DNA from: Streptomyces sp.
Lineage (GTDB): Bacteria > Actinomycetota > Actinomycetes > Streptomycetales > Streptomycetaceae
Assembly: GCA_013362785.1 (NCBI GenBank)
Contig: JABFVM010000560.1
Location: 1-32,790, forward strand
Length of the DNA: 32,790 nt
Reading direction: 5' to 3'
The translations under genes and the position numbers were made by a program. Shown one piece after another: positions 26,645 through 32,790 of the stretch (positions within the stretch are counted from its first letter, which is position 1; every line of letters starts with the position of its first letter). A model generated the notes under the pieces. It had not been told where the DNA came from, made no database searches, and saw only the letters and a program-made list of their open reading frames with translations.

Positions 26645-26664
26645 CCGGCGGATCGTGCCGCCGG
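26645..26664 (+). terminator. Hairpin after the dehydrogenase relic
   Basis: CCGGCGG, loop ATCGTG, CCGCCGG form a perfect 7-bp stem 8 nt after the relic's stop. It is probably the old gene's terminator. The surrounding GGGCCTGTCCGGCGGATC resembles sequence I recall as recurrent between Streptomyces genes. Confidence 0.5.
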
Positions 26665-26780
26665 CGCGGGGCTCCTTTCGAGGCGGGCGGCGCGGCGCGA
26701 GGGGGACCCGGCGCCGCTCACGCCCGGGCAGGGGCATACCGTGAGGAGTCGTACGCGAGAGGGCCTGGAGGAGATTACGG

Positions 26781-28100
26781 ATGGGCAGCCGCACCGCACT
26801 GGTCGAGGATCTGATGGAGCGCTTCCCGCACGTTCCGCGGGAAGCCGTCTTCAAGGAGGATCTGCTCCGGGGCGGGGTCGCCTTCGACCCGTCCGCCCTG
26901 AGCGACAACGAGGACGGCGAGGTCAAGCCGAAGTCGTACTTCATCTTCTCCTTCGACCACGGCACCCTGCCCGAGCTGGGTGAGGCCGCGCTGCGCCGCC
27001 CGCCGGAGGAGATCATCCTCACCGGCGGCCCGTACGACCTGCGCCGGACCGTCGTCTCGGTGCGCGTGAACCCGACGTCGCCGTACCGCGTGGCCGCCGA
27101 CGACAACGGCGTGCTCGGCCTGTACCTCGACGGCAAGCGCATCGCCGACGTCGGGGTGCCGCCGATGCCGGAGTACTACCGGCACACGCTCTCCAACGGG
27201 AAGTCGGTCATGGAGGTCGCCCCGACCATCCAGTGGGGCTACCTGATCTACCTCACCGTCTTCCGGGTCTGCCAGTACTTCGGCGCCAAGGAGGAGTGCC
27301 AGTACTGCGACATCAACCACAACTGGCGCCAGCACAAGGCGGCCGGGCGGCCGTACACCGGTGTGAAGGACGTCGACGAGGTCCTCGAGGCGCTGGAGAT
27401 CATCAACCGGTACGACACCGCTAAGGCGTCGACCGCGTACACGCTCACCGGCGGCGCCATCACCTCCAGGCTCCAGGGCCGCGACGAGGCCGACTTCTAC
27501 GGCATGTACGCCAAGGCCATCGAGGAGCACTTCCCGGGCCGCTGGATCGGCAAGGTCGTCGCACAGGCGCTGCCCAAGGACGACGTGCAGCGCTTCAAGG
27601 ACTACGGCGTCCAGATCTACCACCCCAACTACGAGGTGTGGGACGAGTACCTCTTCAAGATGTACTGCCCGGGCAAGGAGCGCTACGTCGGCCGCGACGA
27701 GTGGCACAAGCGCATCCTCGACTCCGCGGACGTCTTCGGCGCGCGCAACGTGATCCCCAACTTCGTCGCGGGTGTGGAGATGGCCGAGCCGTTCGGCTTC
27801 AAGACGGTCGACGAGGCGATCGCGTCGACCACCGAGGGCCTGCGCTTCTTCATGTCGAACGGCATCACGCCCCGCTTCACCACCTGGTGCCCCGAGCCCA
27901 CCACCCCGCTCGGCAAGGCCAACCCGCAGGGCGCGCCGCTGGAGTACCACATCCGCCTGCTGCAGGCCTATCGCCAGACGATGGAGGACTTCGGCCTGTC
28001 CTCCCCTCCCGGCTACGGCCCGCCCGGCCCCGGCAACGCGGTGTTCTCGGTGAGCTCGTTCATGGACAGCCTTCCGGCGCGGGAGTCCTCGACGGCGTAG
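26781..28100 (+). CDS. Radical SAM protein with CX8CX2C cluster motif
   Basis: 439 residues. Cys164, Cys173 and Cys176 in VCQYFGAKEECQYCDIN are placed to bind a 4Fe-4S cluster; YCDIN after the last Cys is typical of radical SAM enzymes, but the usual spacing is CX3CX2C. Downstream, AYTLTGGAIT is a likely SAM-binding GGE-like strand, and VIPNFVAGVEMAEPFGF and RFTTWCPEP fit later strands of the barrel. About 150 residues precede the cluster, with repeated DNEDGEVKPKSYFIFSFDHG and MPEYYRHTLSNG blocks. The reaction and substrate are unknown. GGAGGAG lies 8 nt before ATG 26781. It stands alone between the dehydrogenase relic and the CBM2 gene. Confidence 0.85.
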   Translation: MGSRTALVEDLMERFPHVPREAVFKEDLLRGGVAFDPSALSDNEDGEVKPKSYFIFSFDHGTLPELGEAALRRPPEEIILTGGPYDLRRTVVSVRVNPTSPYRVAADDNGVLGLYLDGKRIADVGVPPMPEYYRHTLSNGKSVMEVAPTIQWGYLIYLTVFRVCQYFGAKEECQYCDINHNWRQHKAAGRPYTGVKDVDEVLEALEIINRYDTAKASTAYTLTGGAITSRLQGRDEADFYGMYAKAIEEHFPGRWIGKVVAQALPKDDVQRFKDYGVQIYHPNYEVWDEYLFKMYCPGKERYVGRDEWHKRILDSADVFGARNVIPNFVAGVEMAEPFGFKTVDEAIASTTEGLRFFMSNGITPRFTTWCPEPTTPLGKANPQGAPLEYHIRLLQAYRQTMEDFGLSSPPGYGPPGPGNAVFSVSSFMDSLPARESSTA

Positions 28101-28170
28101 GTGACCGTACGGGTGAGACGGACGAGGCTCTCATCCGTACAAGTGGCTGGAGTTGCGGGGCGCCACGGAC

Positions 28171-28180
28171 TGTCATGACA
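28171..28180. promoter_or_regulatory. 10-bp perfect palindrome upstream of the CBM2 membrane protein
   Basis: TGTCATGACA lies 121 nt before the start at 28302, in a 201-nt gene-free stretch. A TTGTCA (28195-28200) follows but no matching -10 box was found. A short stem GCGAG-TTGAC-CTCGC (28268-28282) lies close to the start codon. The stretch holds no gene I can support. Confidence 0.3.
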
Positions 28181-28301
28181 TCTGAACACGGCGCTTGTCA
28201 GTTGTGTTGAATACGTGAAAGGCTCCTGTCCTGCCGCGAGGTTCCCCCCAACTCCATTGCCAATATGGCGAGTTGACCTCGCATGTGGATGCAGGAGACT
28301 C

Positions 28302-29798
28302 ATGCCCGACCTGCCGACCCCCCAGGACGCCATCGAGGCCGCGCTGTTCTCCGAGTGCTGGGACGCCGTGCTGTCGTACGCCGACCTGTGCACGGCCGGC
28401 TCCGCGGCAGCCAACCAACTGGCCGCGGAGGCGTTTTCGACCGGCATACGCGAGGCCCGCGAGGCCGAGGCCGGGACCTACCGCAGCGCGGGCCGCCGCC
28501 CGGCCCGCCTGCCCCGGATCCCCCTCCTCCTGACCGCCGTACGCGCCACGGCGGCGTCCTGGGAGGAGGCCGGCCAGGGCCACAAACTCGACCCCGACCT
28601 GCGCCTGTGGCTCAACTCCGACAACGCCGCCCGCTACACCGGCCCCCCGCTCCAGCGCCCGATCGCACTGCGCGGACTGCGCGACATGCAGGAACCGGAC
28701 GCCGCACTGCTGTGGCTGACCGAGGTGGAGGCCCTGCCGCTGCCCGTGGTGGCCCGCCGACTGGGGCTCGACCCGGACACCGTCTCCGAGGAACTCGACC
28801 AGGTCCGGGGCCTGTTCAGGGACCGCTGCCAGCGCAACCACCTCGACACCCCGATGGACGCGCGCTGCCGCAGCTACGCCCGCCTCCTCGACGCCGTCAC
28901 CCGCTCCTCGGCCGCCGGCACCCCGGACGACCTCTCGCGCCACCTCGCCACCTGCGTCCAGTGCGCCGAGGCCGCCGCCTGTCTGCGACTGCACGGCGGC
29001 GGGCTGCCCGGGGCGCTCGCCGGCGGTGTCATCGGCTGGGGCGGCCTCGCCTATCTGGAGCGCCGCCGCCGGGCCACCGAGGTACGTCTCGGCGCCGGAC
29101 GCGCCGACCGGGCCGACACGGACGCCGGTCCGTCGGAGCCCGGCACGCACAAGGCCCGCGTCGTGCGCAACGGCCTGCTCGTCGCCGCCGTCCTCGTCTC
29201 CGCGCTCGCCCTCGCGGTGTCGATGATGCCGGGCGGCTCCACCGGCGACGGCATGACCGCGGGCGGCGACCCCTCCGACCGCCAGCCGGTCGCCGGCCCC
29301 GGCTTCTCCCTGCCGGTCACGGGTGCCACCCAGCCGGTGTCGGACTCGCCGGAACCGTCGTCGGACAAGGCCACGCAGGACGACGCCCCGCCCGAGCCGA
29401 AGAGCCCCGACCCGGAACCCCAGGGCACCAAGTCCTCCACCGCCGACGAGGAGTCCCCGGACCCGGACCCGTCCGCGAGCCGGTCGCCGATGTGCGGCGT
29501 CGACTACGACCTCGTCAACCAGTGGCCCGACGGCTTCCAGGTCACCGTCACCGTCACCACCGAACGGGCCCTCGACGACTGGCAGGTCGCCTGGTCCTTC
29601 CGGGACGGCCAGAAGGTCGGCCAGATGTGGGACGCGAACTTCGCCCAGAACGGCTCCCGGGTGACGGCCACGGCCGCGGACTACAACAAGGCGGTCCCCG
29701 CGGAGGGCAGCCTGGCGTTCGGGTTCATCGCGTCGTGGGAGGGCGAGAACTCGGCGGGGTACGACTTCACGCTGAACGGGCAGGACTGCGCGTCATAA
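28302..29798 (+). CDS. Transmembrane sigma/anti-sigma-like protein with extracellular CBM2 domain
   Basis: 498 residues; GGAG lies 4 nt before ATG 28302. Residues 1-180 resemble an ECF sigma factor, with a region-4-like helix-turn-helix at about 146-178 (LPLPVVARRLGLDPDTVSEE). Cys189, His214, Cys218 and Cys221 give CX24HX3CX2C, the zinc anti-sigma pattern. A membrane helix follows at about 290-308 (NGLLVAAVLVSALALAVSMM), preceded by basic residues, so the C-terminus should be outside. Residues 311-395 are a Pro/Ser/Asp-rich linker. Residues 398-496 are a family 2 carbohydrate-binding module: Cys398 and Cys496 at its ends and Trp residues 408, 427, 431, 443 and 479. Such modules bind cellulose or chitin. 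A weaker hydrophobic stretch at 235-251 leaves topology open. A sensing role is inference. Confidence 0.75.
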   Translation: MPDLPTPQDAIEAALFSECWDAVLSYADLCTAGSAAANQLAAEAFSTGIREAREAEAGTYRSAGRRPARLPRIPLLLTAVRATAASWEEAGQGHKLDPDLRLWLNSDNAARYTGPPLQRPIALRGLRDMQEPDAALLWLTEVEALPLPVVARRLGLDPDTVSEELDQVRGLFRDRCQRNHLDTPMDARCRSYARLLDAVTRSSAAGTPDDLSRHLATCVQCAEAAACLRLHGGGLPGALAGGVIGWGGLAYLERRRRATEVRLGAGRADRADTDAGPSEPGTHKARVVRNGLLVAAVLVSALALAVSMMPGGSTGDGMTAGGDPSDRQPVAGPGFSLPVTGATQPVSDSPEPSSDKATQDDAPPEPKSPDPEPQGTKSSTADEESPDPDPSASRSPMCGVDYDLVNQWPDGFQVTVTVTTERALDDWQVAWSFRDGQKVGQMWDANFAQNGSRVTATAADYNKAVPAEGSLAFGFIASWEGENSAGYDFTLNGQDCAS

Positions 29799-29803
29799 AT
29801 CGG

Positions 29804-29834
29804 TTGACGGGCCCTCGCGGGGCCGGGCTAGAGT
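29804..29834 (+). promoter_or_regulatory. Promoter of the rsgA leader transcript
   Basis: TTGACG (29804-29809), a 19-bp spacer and TAGAGT (29829-29834) are good matches to the housekeeping consensus, though the spacer is long. A small hairpin, GGCCC-TCGCG-GGGCC, lies within the spacer and may terminate the preceding gene. Confidence 0.55.
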
Positions 29835-29853
29835 GACGGCGGTTCAGAGCGGT

Positions 29854-29874
29854 GGCCGGTGGCCGCCGCCGGCC
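29854..29874 (+). other. Leader hairpin upstream of the small ORF
   Basis: Positions 29854-29860 pair with 29868-29874 (six G-C pairs and one G-U) around a 7-nt loop, between the promoter and the ribosome site of the small ORF at 29904. It is part of the rsgA 5' leader. Confidence 0.4.
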
Positions 29875-29903
29875 GGCGGACATGAGTGAGGAGGTGTCGA
29901 CCG

Positions 29904-29972
29904 ATGGCTGTCATTGCGATGGGCGCTGCCCGCATCCAGTTCATCAAGTCCACCTCCGTGGCCACCGGCTGA
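29904..29972 (+). CDS. 22-residue leader ORF upstream of rsgA
   Basis: ATG 29904 is preceded by GAGGAGGTG (29888-29896), one of the strongest ribosome sites in the window, and runs 22 codons to TGA 29970-29972. The peptide starts MAVIAMGAARIQF and ends KSTSVATG. It has no signal peptide, no Cys or Trp and no run of one amino acid, so it is not a classical attenuator peptide. It ends 64 nt before the rsgA start, with two hairpins in between. It may work through the act of translation, or as a small protein. No homologue is known to me. Confidence 0.5.
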   Translation: MAVIAMGAARIQFIKSTSVATG

Positions 29973-29986
29973 CTCACCTGATCCCT

Positions 29987-30030
29987 CCGCGTCTGTGCAC
30001 GCGGCTGCCGGGGCCACCCTTGTGAAGGGT
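29987..30030 (+). promoter_or_regulatory. Two hairpins before rsgA, the second covering its ribosome site
   Basis: CCGCGT-CTGTGC-ACGCGG (29987-30004) is a perfect 6-bp stem. ACCCTT-GTG-AAGGGT (30016-30030) is another, and its right arm contains the GAAGGG ribosome site of rsgA. In the folded state rsgA translation would be reduced; upstream ribosomes could open it. Confidence 0.45.
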
Positions 30031-30036
30031 CACCCG

Positions 30037-31128
30037 TTGACTTCCACCTCTGTTTTCTCCGCGTTGGCTCCCTACGGCTGGGACTCCGCCTGGGCCGACG
30101 CGTTCACCCCGTACGACGCCGAGGGGCTGCTGCCCGGCCGCGTCGTACGGGTCGACCGCGGGCAGTGCGACATCGTCACCGCCGACGGTCCCGTACGGGC
30201 CGACACGGCCTTCGTCACCCCGCACGATCCGCTGCGGGTCGTGTGCACGGGCGACTGGGTCGCCGTGGAACCGGCCGGGAACCCGCGGTACGTACGCGCG
30301 TATCTGCCCCGCCGTACCGCCTTCGTACGCTCCACCTCCTCCAAGCGGTCCGAGGGGCAGATCCTCGCCGCCAACGTCGACCACGCCATCGTCGCCGTGT
30401 CCCTGGCCCTCGAAGTCGACCTCGGCCGCATCGAACGGTTTCTCGCCCTGGCCTGGGAGTCGGGTGCGCAGCCGGTCGTCGTCCTCACCAAGGCCGACCT
30501 CGTGCCGGACGCGGTGACGCTCGCGCATCTCGTCCAGGACGTGGAGACCACCGCGCCGGGCGTGCCGGTGCTCACCGTCAGCGCGACGCTCGGGGAGGGG
30601 CTCGACGTCCTCGCCGCGGTCGTGGGCGGTGGTACGTCCGTGCTGCTCGGGCAGTCCGGCGCGGGCAAGTCGACGCTCGCGAACGCGCTGCTCGGCGAGG
30701 ACGTGATGGATGTCCAGGCCGCGCGCGACGTCGACGGCAAGGGCCGCCATACGACCACCACGCGCAACCTCCTCGCCCTGCCGGACGGCGGCGTCCTCAT
30801 CGACACCCCGGGGCTGCGCGGCGTCGGGCTCTGGGACGCCGAGGTCGGGGTCGGGCAGGTCTTCTCCGAGATCGAGGCGCTGGCCGAGGACTGCCGCTTC
30901 CACGACTGCGCGCACGAGAGCGAGCCGGGGTGTGCGGTGCTGGCCGCGATCGACGCGGGGGCGCTGCCGCTGCGGCGGCTGGAGAGCTATCGGAAATTGC
31001 TGCGGGAGAACCAGCGGATCGTGGCCAAGACCGATGCGCGGGTCCGGGCTGAGATTCGGAAGGACTGGAAGCGGAAGGGGGCGGAGGGGAAGGCGGCCAT
31101 GGAGGCTAAGCGGGGGCGGTGGCAGTAG
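30037..31128 (+). CDS. rsgA: Ribosome small-subunit-dependent GTPase A
   Basis: 363 residues. This is a circularly permuted GTPase that checks late 30S subunit maturation in the cytoplasm. The motifs come in the permuted order: G4 TKAD (151-154), G1 GQSGAGKST (205-213), G3 DTPG (256-259). An N-terminal OB-fold (about 33-100) precedes them. The C-terminal zinc site is Cys286, Cys291, His293 and Cys299 in CRFHDCAHESEPGC, followed by a basic tail ending KRGRWQ. The start is TTG 30037 with GAAGGG 7 nt upstream; the frame runs on to 29914 but that part overlaps the leader ORF and lacks a ribosome site. Translation is probably affected by the hairpin over its ribosome site. Confidence 0.94.
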   Translation: MTSTSVFSALAPYGWDSAWADAFTPYDAEGLLPGRVVRVDRGQCDIVTADGPVRADTAFVTPHDPLRVVCTGDWVAVEPAGNPRYVRAYLPRRTAFVRSTSSKRSEGQILAANVDHAIVAVSLALEVDLGRIERFLALAWESGAQPVVVLTKADLVPDAVTLAHLVQDVETTAPGVPVLTVSATLGEGLDVLAAVVGGGTSVLLGQSGAGKSTLANALLGEDVMDVQAARDVDGKGRHTTTTRNLLALPDGGVLIDTPGLRGVGLWDAEVGVGQVFSEIEALAEDCRFHDCAHESEPGCAVLAAIDAGALPLRRLESYRKLLRENQRIVAKTDARVRAEIRKDWKRKGAEGKAAMEAKRGRWQ

Positions 31129-31159
31129 CGCCTATTGGGGTGCCTCGCGATGACGGCCG

Positions 31160-31216
31160 GCGGGTGCGGGCTTGTTGTGGCTGGTCGCGCAGTTCCCCGC
31201 GCCCCTTTAGGGGCGT
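31160..31216 (+). repeat. Dispersed Streptomyces intergenic palindromic repeat
   Basis: The block containing GGCTGGTCGCGCAGTTCCCC and the following CGCCCCT-TT-AGGGGCG (31200-31215) is one I recognise as recurring many times between genes in Streptomyces genomes. GGGTGCGGG at its left pairs with the CCCGCGCCC at its right, giving a longer hairpin. It lies 32 nt after the rsgA stop and may act as its terminator. Confidence 0.6.
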
Positions 31217-31261
31217 TGCAGGGCCGTGTCTGAAATCCGCCAGCAGCGTGTTCTGTGCCTC

Positions 31262-31274
31262 GTCCACACTGGAC
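31262..31274 (+). promoter_or_regulatory. Inverted repeat at the start of the Ada-like gene
   Basis: GTCCA-CAC-TGGAC ends 6 nt before the ATG at 31281, where a Shine-Dalgarno sequence is missing. It could be a binding site for the Ada-like protein itself (autoregulation) or part of a promoter for a leaderless message. There is no further support. Confidence 0.3.
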
Positions 31275-31280
31275 CTTGTG

Positions 31281-32690
31281 ATGGACGAGGACAGCAGGTA
31301 CGAGGCGGTGCGTAGTCGGGACGCTCGGTTTGATGGGGAGTTCTTTTTCGGTGTCGAGACCACCGGGATCTACTGCCGTCCGAGCTGTCCGGCGGTTACG
31401 CCGAAGCGGGGGAACGTGCGGTTTTTCGCGACGGCCGCCGGCGCGCAGGGCTCGGGGTTCCGGGCCTGTCGGCGGTGTCGGCCGGATGCGGTGCCGGGGT
31501 CCGCGGAGTGGAATGTGCGGGCCGATGCGGTGGGCCGGGCGATGCGGCTGATCGGTGACGGAATCGTCGACCGTGAGGGTGTCGCCGGGCTCGCCGCGCG
31601 GCTCGGCTACAGCGCCCGGCAGGTGCAGCGGCAGCTGACCGCCGAGCTCGGTGCCGGGCCGGTCGCGCTGGCGCGGGCCCAGCGGGCGCACACCGCGCGG
31701 GTGCTGCTGCAGACGACCGAGCTGCCGATCACCGAGATCGCGTTCGCGGCCGGGTTCGCCAGTGTGCGGCAGTTCAACGACACGATCCGGGCGGTCTACG
31801 CGTCGACGCCGAGTGAGGTGCGTGGCGCCGCGCCCAAGGGCGGCGTTCGGTCGGACCGGCGTACGGCCACGCCGTCGGCCGGGATACCCCTGCGGCTCGC
31901 CCACCGGGGCCCTTACCAGACCGGTGCCGTCTTCGACCTGCTCGACGAGGAGGCCGTGCCCGGTGTGGAGGAGGTTTCGGGTCCGATCGGTCGGCGTGCC
32001 TACCGCCGTACTCTGCGTCTGCCGCACGGCAGTGCCATCGTTGCGGTGGAGGAGAGGGCGGGCGGTGCGGGGAGGGGAGCGGGGACGGCGCATCCCGGTG
32101 GCTGGCTCGACGCCCGGATTCATCTCACCGACCCCCGTGATCTGACCACCGCGGTTCACCGGCTGCGGCGGCTGTTCGATCTCGACGCCGATCCGTACGC
32201 CGTCGACGAGCGGCTCGGTGCTGATCCGCGGATCGGGCCGATGGTCGCCGCGCGGCCGGGGCTGCGGTCACCCGGTGCCGCCGATCCCGAGGAACTGGCC
32301 GTGCGGGCCCTCGTGGGGCGGGCGGAGGCCGAGAGGCTCGTGCTGCGCTACGGCAAGGCCCTCGACTCGCCCTGCGGCAGCCTCACCCACCTCTTCCCCG
32401 AGGCGGCCGTTCTCGCCGGGGCCGAGCCCGACGGGCCGCTGGGCGCGCTCGCCGCCGCCCTCGCCGACGGTGCCGTACGGCTGGACGCGGGCGCCGACCG
32501 GGACGAGGCGGAGCGTGCGCTGCTCGGGCTGCCCGGGCTGGACGGCCGTACCGTCGCCGTCATCCGCAGCCGGGCCCTCGGCGACCCGGATGTCGCGCCG
32601 CCCGGCGTCGACATCCCCGACAGCTGGCGCCCCTGGCGCTCCTACGCATGGCAACACCTGTGCACAGCAGGGGAGTTGGAGCAGGCATGA
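31281..32690 (+). CDS. Ada-AraC-AlkA fusion: alkylation-response regulator / DNA-3-methyladenine glycosylase-like protein
   Basis: 469 residues from ATG 31281; 54 further upstream codons in frame fall in the intergenic repeat. The N-terminal Ada zinc domain has Cys32 and Cys36 (IYCRPSCP) and Cys63 and Cys66 (FRACRRCRPD); Cys32 would take methyl groups from DNA phosphotriesters. An AraC-type DNA-binding domain follows at about 80-185 (GVAGLAARLGYSARQVQRQL, ITEIAFAAGFASVRQFND). Then come the AlkA N-terminal domain and the helix-hairpin-helix glycosylase domain. In the latter, LPGLDGRT replaces the usual LPGIGxxT, and the residue aligned with the catalytic Asp of AlkA is Gly442 (Asp444 is near). 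About 20 residues normally following are missing. The stop overlaps the next ATG (ATGA). Confidence 0.88.
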   Translation: MDEDSRYEAVRSRDARFDGEFFFGVETTGIYCRPSCPAVTPKRGNVRFFATAAGAQGSGFRACRRCRPDAVPGSAEWNVRADAVGRAMRLIGDGIVDREGVAGLAARLGYSARQVQRQLTAELGAGPVALARAQRAHTARVLLQTTELPITEIAFAAGFASVRQFNDTIRAVYASTPSEVRGAAPKGGVRSDRRTATPSAGIPLRLAHRGPYQTGAVFDLLDEEAVPGVEEVSGPIGRRAYRRTLRLPHGSAIVAVEERAGGAGRGAGTAHPGGWLDARIHLTDPRDLTTAVHRLRRLFDLDADPYAVDERLGADPRIGPMVAARPGLRSPGAADPEELAVRALVGRAEAERLVLRYGKALDSPCGSLTHLFPEAAVLAGAEPDGPLGALAAALADGAVRLDAGADRDEAERALLGLPGLDGRTVAVIRSRALGDPDVAPPGVDIPDSWRPWRSYAWQHLCTAGELEQA

Positions 32691-32790
32691 CCACCCCAGA
32701 CCGCATGACCACCCCAGACCACACGACCACCCCGAACCGCATGACCACCCCAGACCACACGACCACCCCGAACCGCATGACCACCCCTGT
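32687..32790 (+). CDS. Start of a coupled gene with repeated N-terminus (partial), probably a DNA-repair methyltransferase
   Basis: ATG 32687 overlaps the preceding stop as ATGA, and the frame is open to the window edge (34 codons). All visible codons are a repeat encoding MTTPDR, MTTPDH, TTTPNR, MTTPDH, TTTPNR, MTTP. In Streptomyces an O6-methylguanine-DNA methyltransferase gene (ogt type) often follows this kind of Ada/AlkA gene. That identity is inference from context, since no conserved domain lies inside the window. Four in-frame ATGs (32687, 32705, 32741, 32777) have the same downstream sequence; the last could be the ancestral start. Confidence 0.5.
   Translation, partial: MTTPDRMTTPDHTTTPNRMTTPDHTTTPNRMTTP
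32687..32790 (+). repeat. 18-bp in-frame tandem repeat (at least six units)
   Basis: Units start at 32687, 32705, 32723, 32741, 32759 and 32777 (the last incomplete). Two unit types alternate, ATGACCACCCCAGACCAC and ACGACCACCCCGAACCGC, so units 2-3 and 4-5 are identical 36-bp copies. As 18 is a multiple of three, gain or loss of units keeps the frame. Confidence 0.9.

Noticed and set aside
26012..26983. Reading the 26012-26983 frame as a real 323-residue dehydrogenase
   Set aside because: Its N-terminus is an out-of-frame stretch, it lacks the substrate domain, and after about 26566 it turns into non-homologous Arg-rich sequence that runs into the radical SAM gene. The homologous C-terminus is in another frame.
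29882..30025. 47-codon Cys/His-rich frame starting ATG 29882, overlapping the rsgA leader ORF
   Set aside because: CHC...C...H residues look metal-binding, but the only ribosome site (29888-29896) lies inside it and serves the ATG at 29904. Without conservation data it is probably chance.

Overview
The window is high-GC DNA with strong G/C third-position bias, GTG and TTG starts, start/stop overlaps of the ATGA/GTGA type, Tat and lipoprotein leaders and many secreted enzymes. This points to a Streptomyces chromosome. The alditol oxidase resembles the S. coelicolor enzyme closely, from memory rather than a search. No transposase, integrase, phage gene, tRNA, rRNA or CRISPR array was seen. The region looks like ordinary accessory chromosome rich in carbohydrate and stress functions.

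Layout. 1-834 (-): 5' part of a secreted beta-propeller-like protein that leaves the window. 940-2246 (+): a DinB-like protein coupled to a PEP-mutase/isocitrate-lyase-family enzyme. 2340-3792 (+): a NUDIX hydrolase and a secreted trypsin-like protease. 3859-6767 (-): a TetR regulator, a membrane-anchored squalene-cyclase-like protein and a cupin-like protein. 6894-10729: a secreted DNase I-like/jacalin enzyme (-) divergent from a Tat-exported PHP phosphoesterase with a very His-rich leader, coupled to a small unknown gene (+). 10862-12253 (+): an MFS exporter ending inside a perfect 44-bp palindrome. 12328-14951 (-): a three-gene ABC-2 exporter.

15076-24424 (-) is the most coherent block: a ROK-family regulator overlapping a secreted GH30-type endo-beta-1,6-galactanase with a CBM13 lectin domain, then a sugar-binding lipoprotein, two sugar ABC permeases and a cytoplasmic GH2 beta-galactosidase. 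Together they read as: cut beta-1,6-galactan (for example arabinogalactan-protein side chains) outside, import the oligosaccharides, split them to galactose inside. The two promoters of this block share one sequence element over their -35 boxes, a good candidate for the ROK operator. An alditol oxidase (aldO) lies just upstream.

25930-26637 is a decayed D-2-hydroxyacid dehydrogenase (5' end lost, two frameshifts). It is followed by a radical SAM protein with a CX8CX2C cluster motif, a membrane protein joining a sigma/anti-sigma-like cytoplasmic part to an extracellular cellulose-binding CBM2 domain, and rsgA behind a structured leader with a 22-codon small ORF. Last come an Ada/AraC/AlkA-type alkylation-response protein whose glycosylase motif looks altered, and the start of a coupled gene that opens with six 18-bp in-frame repeats.
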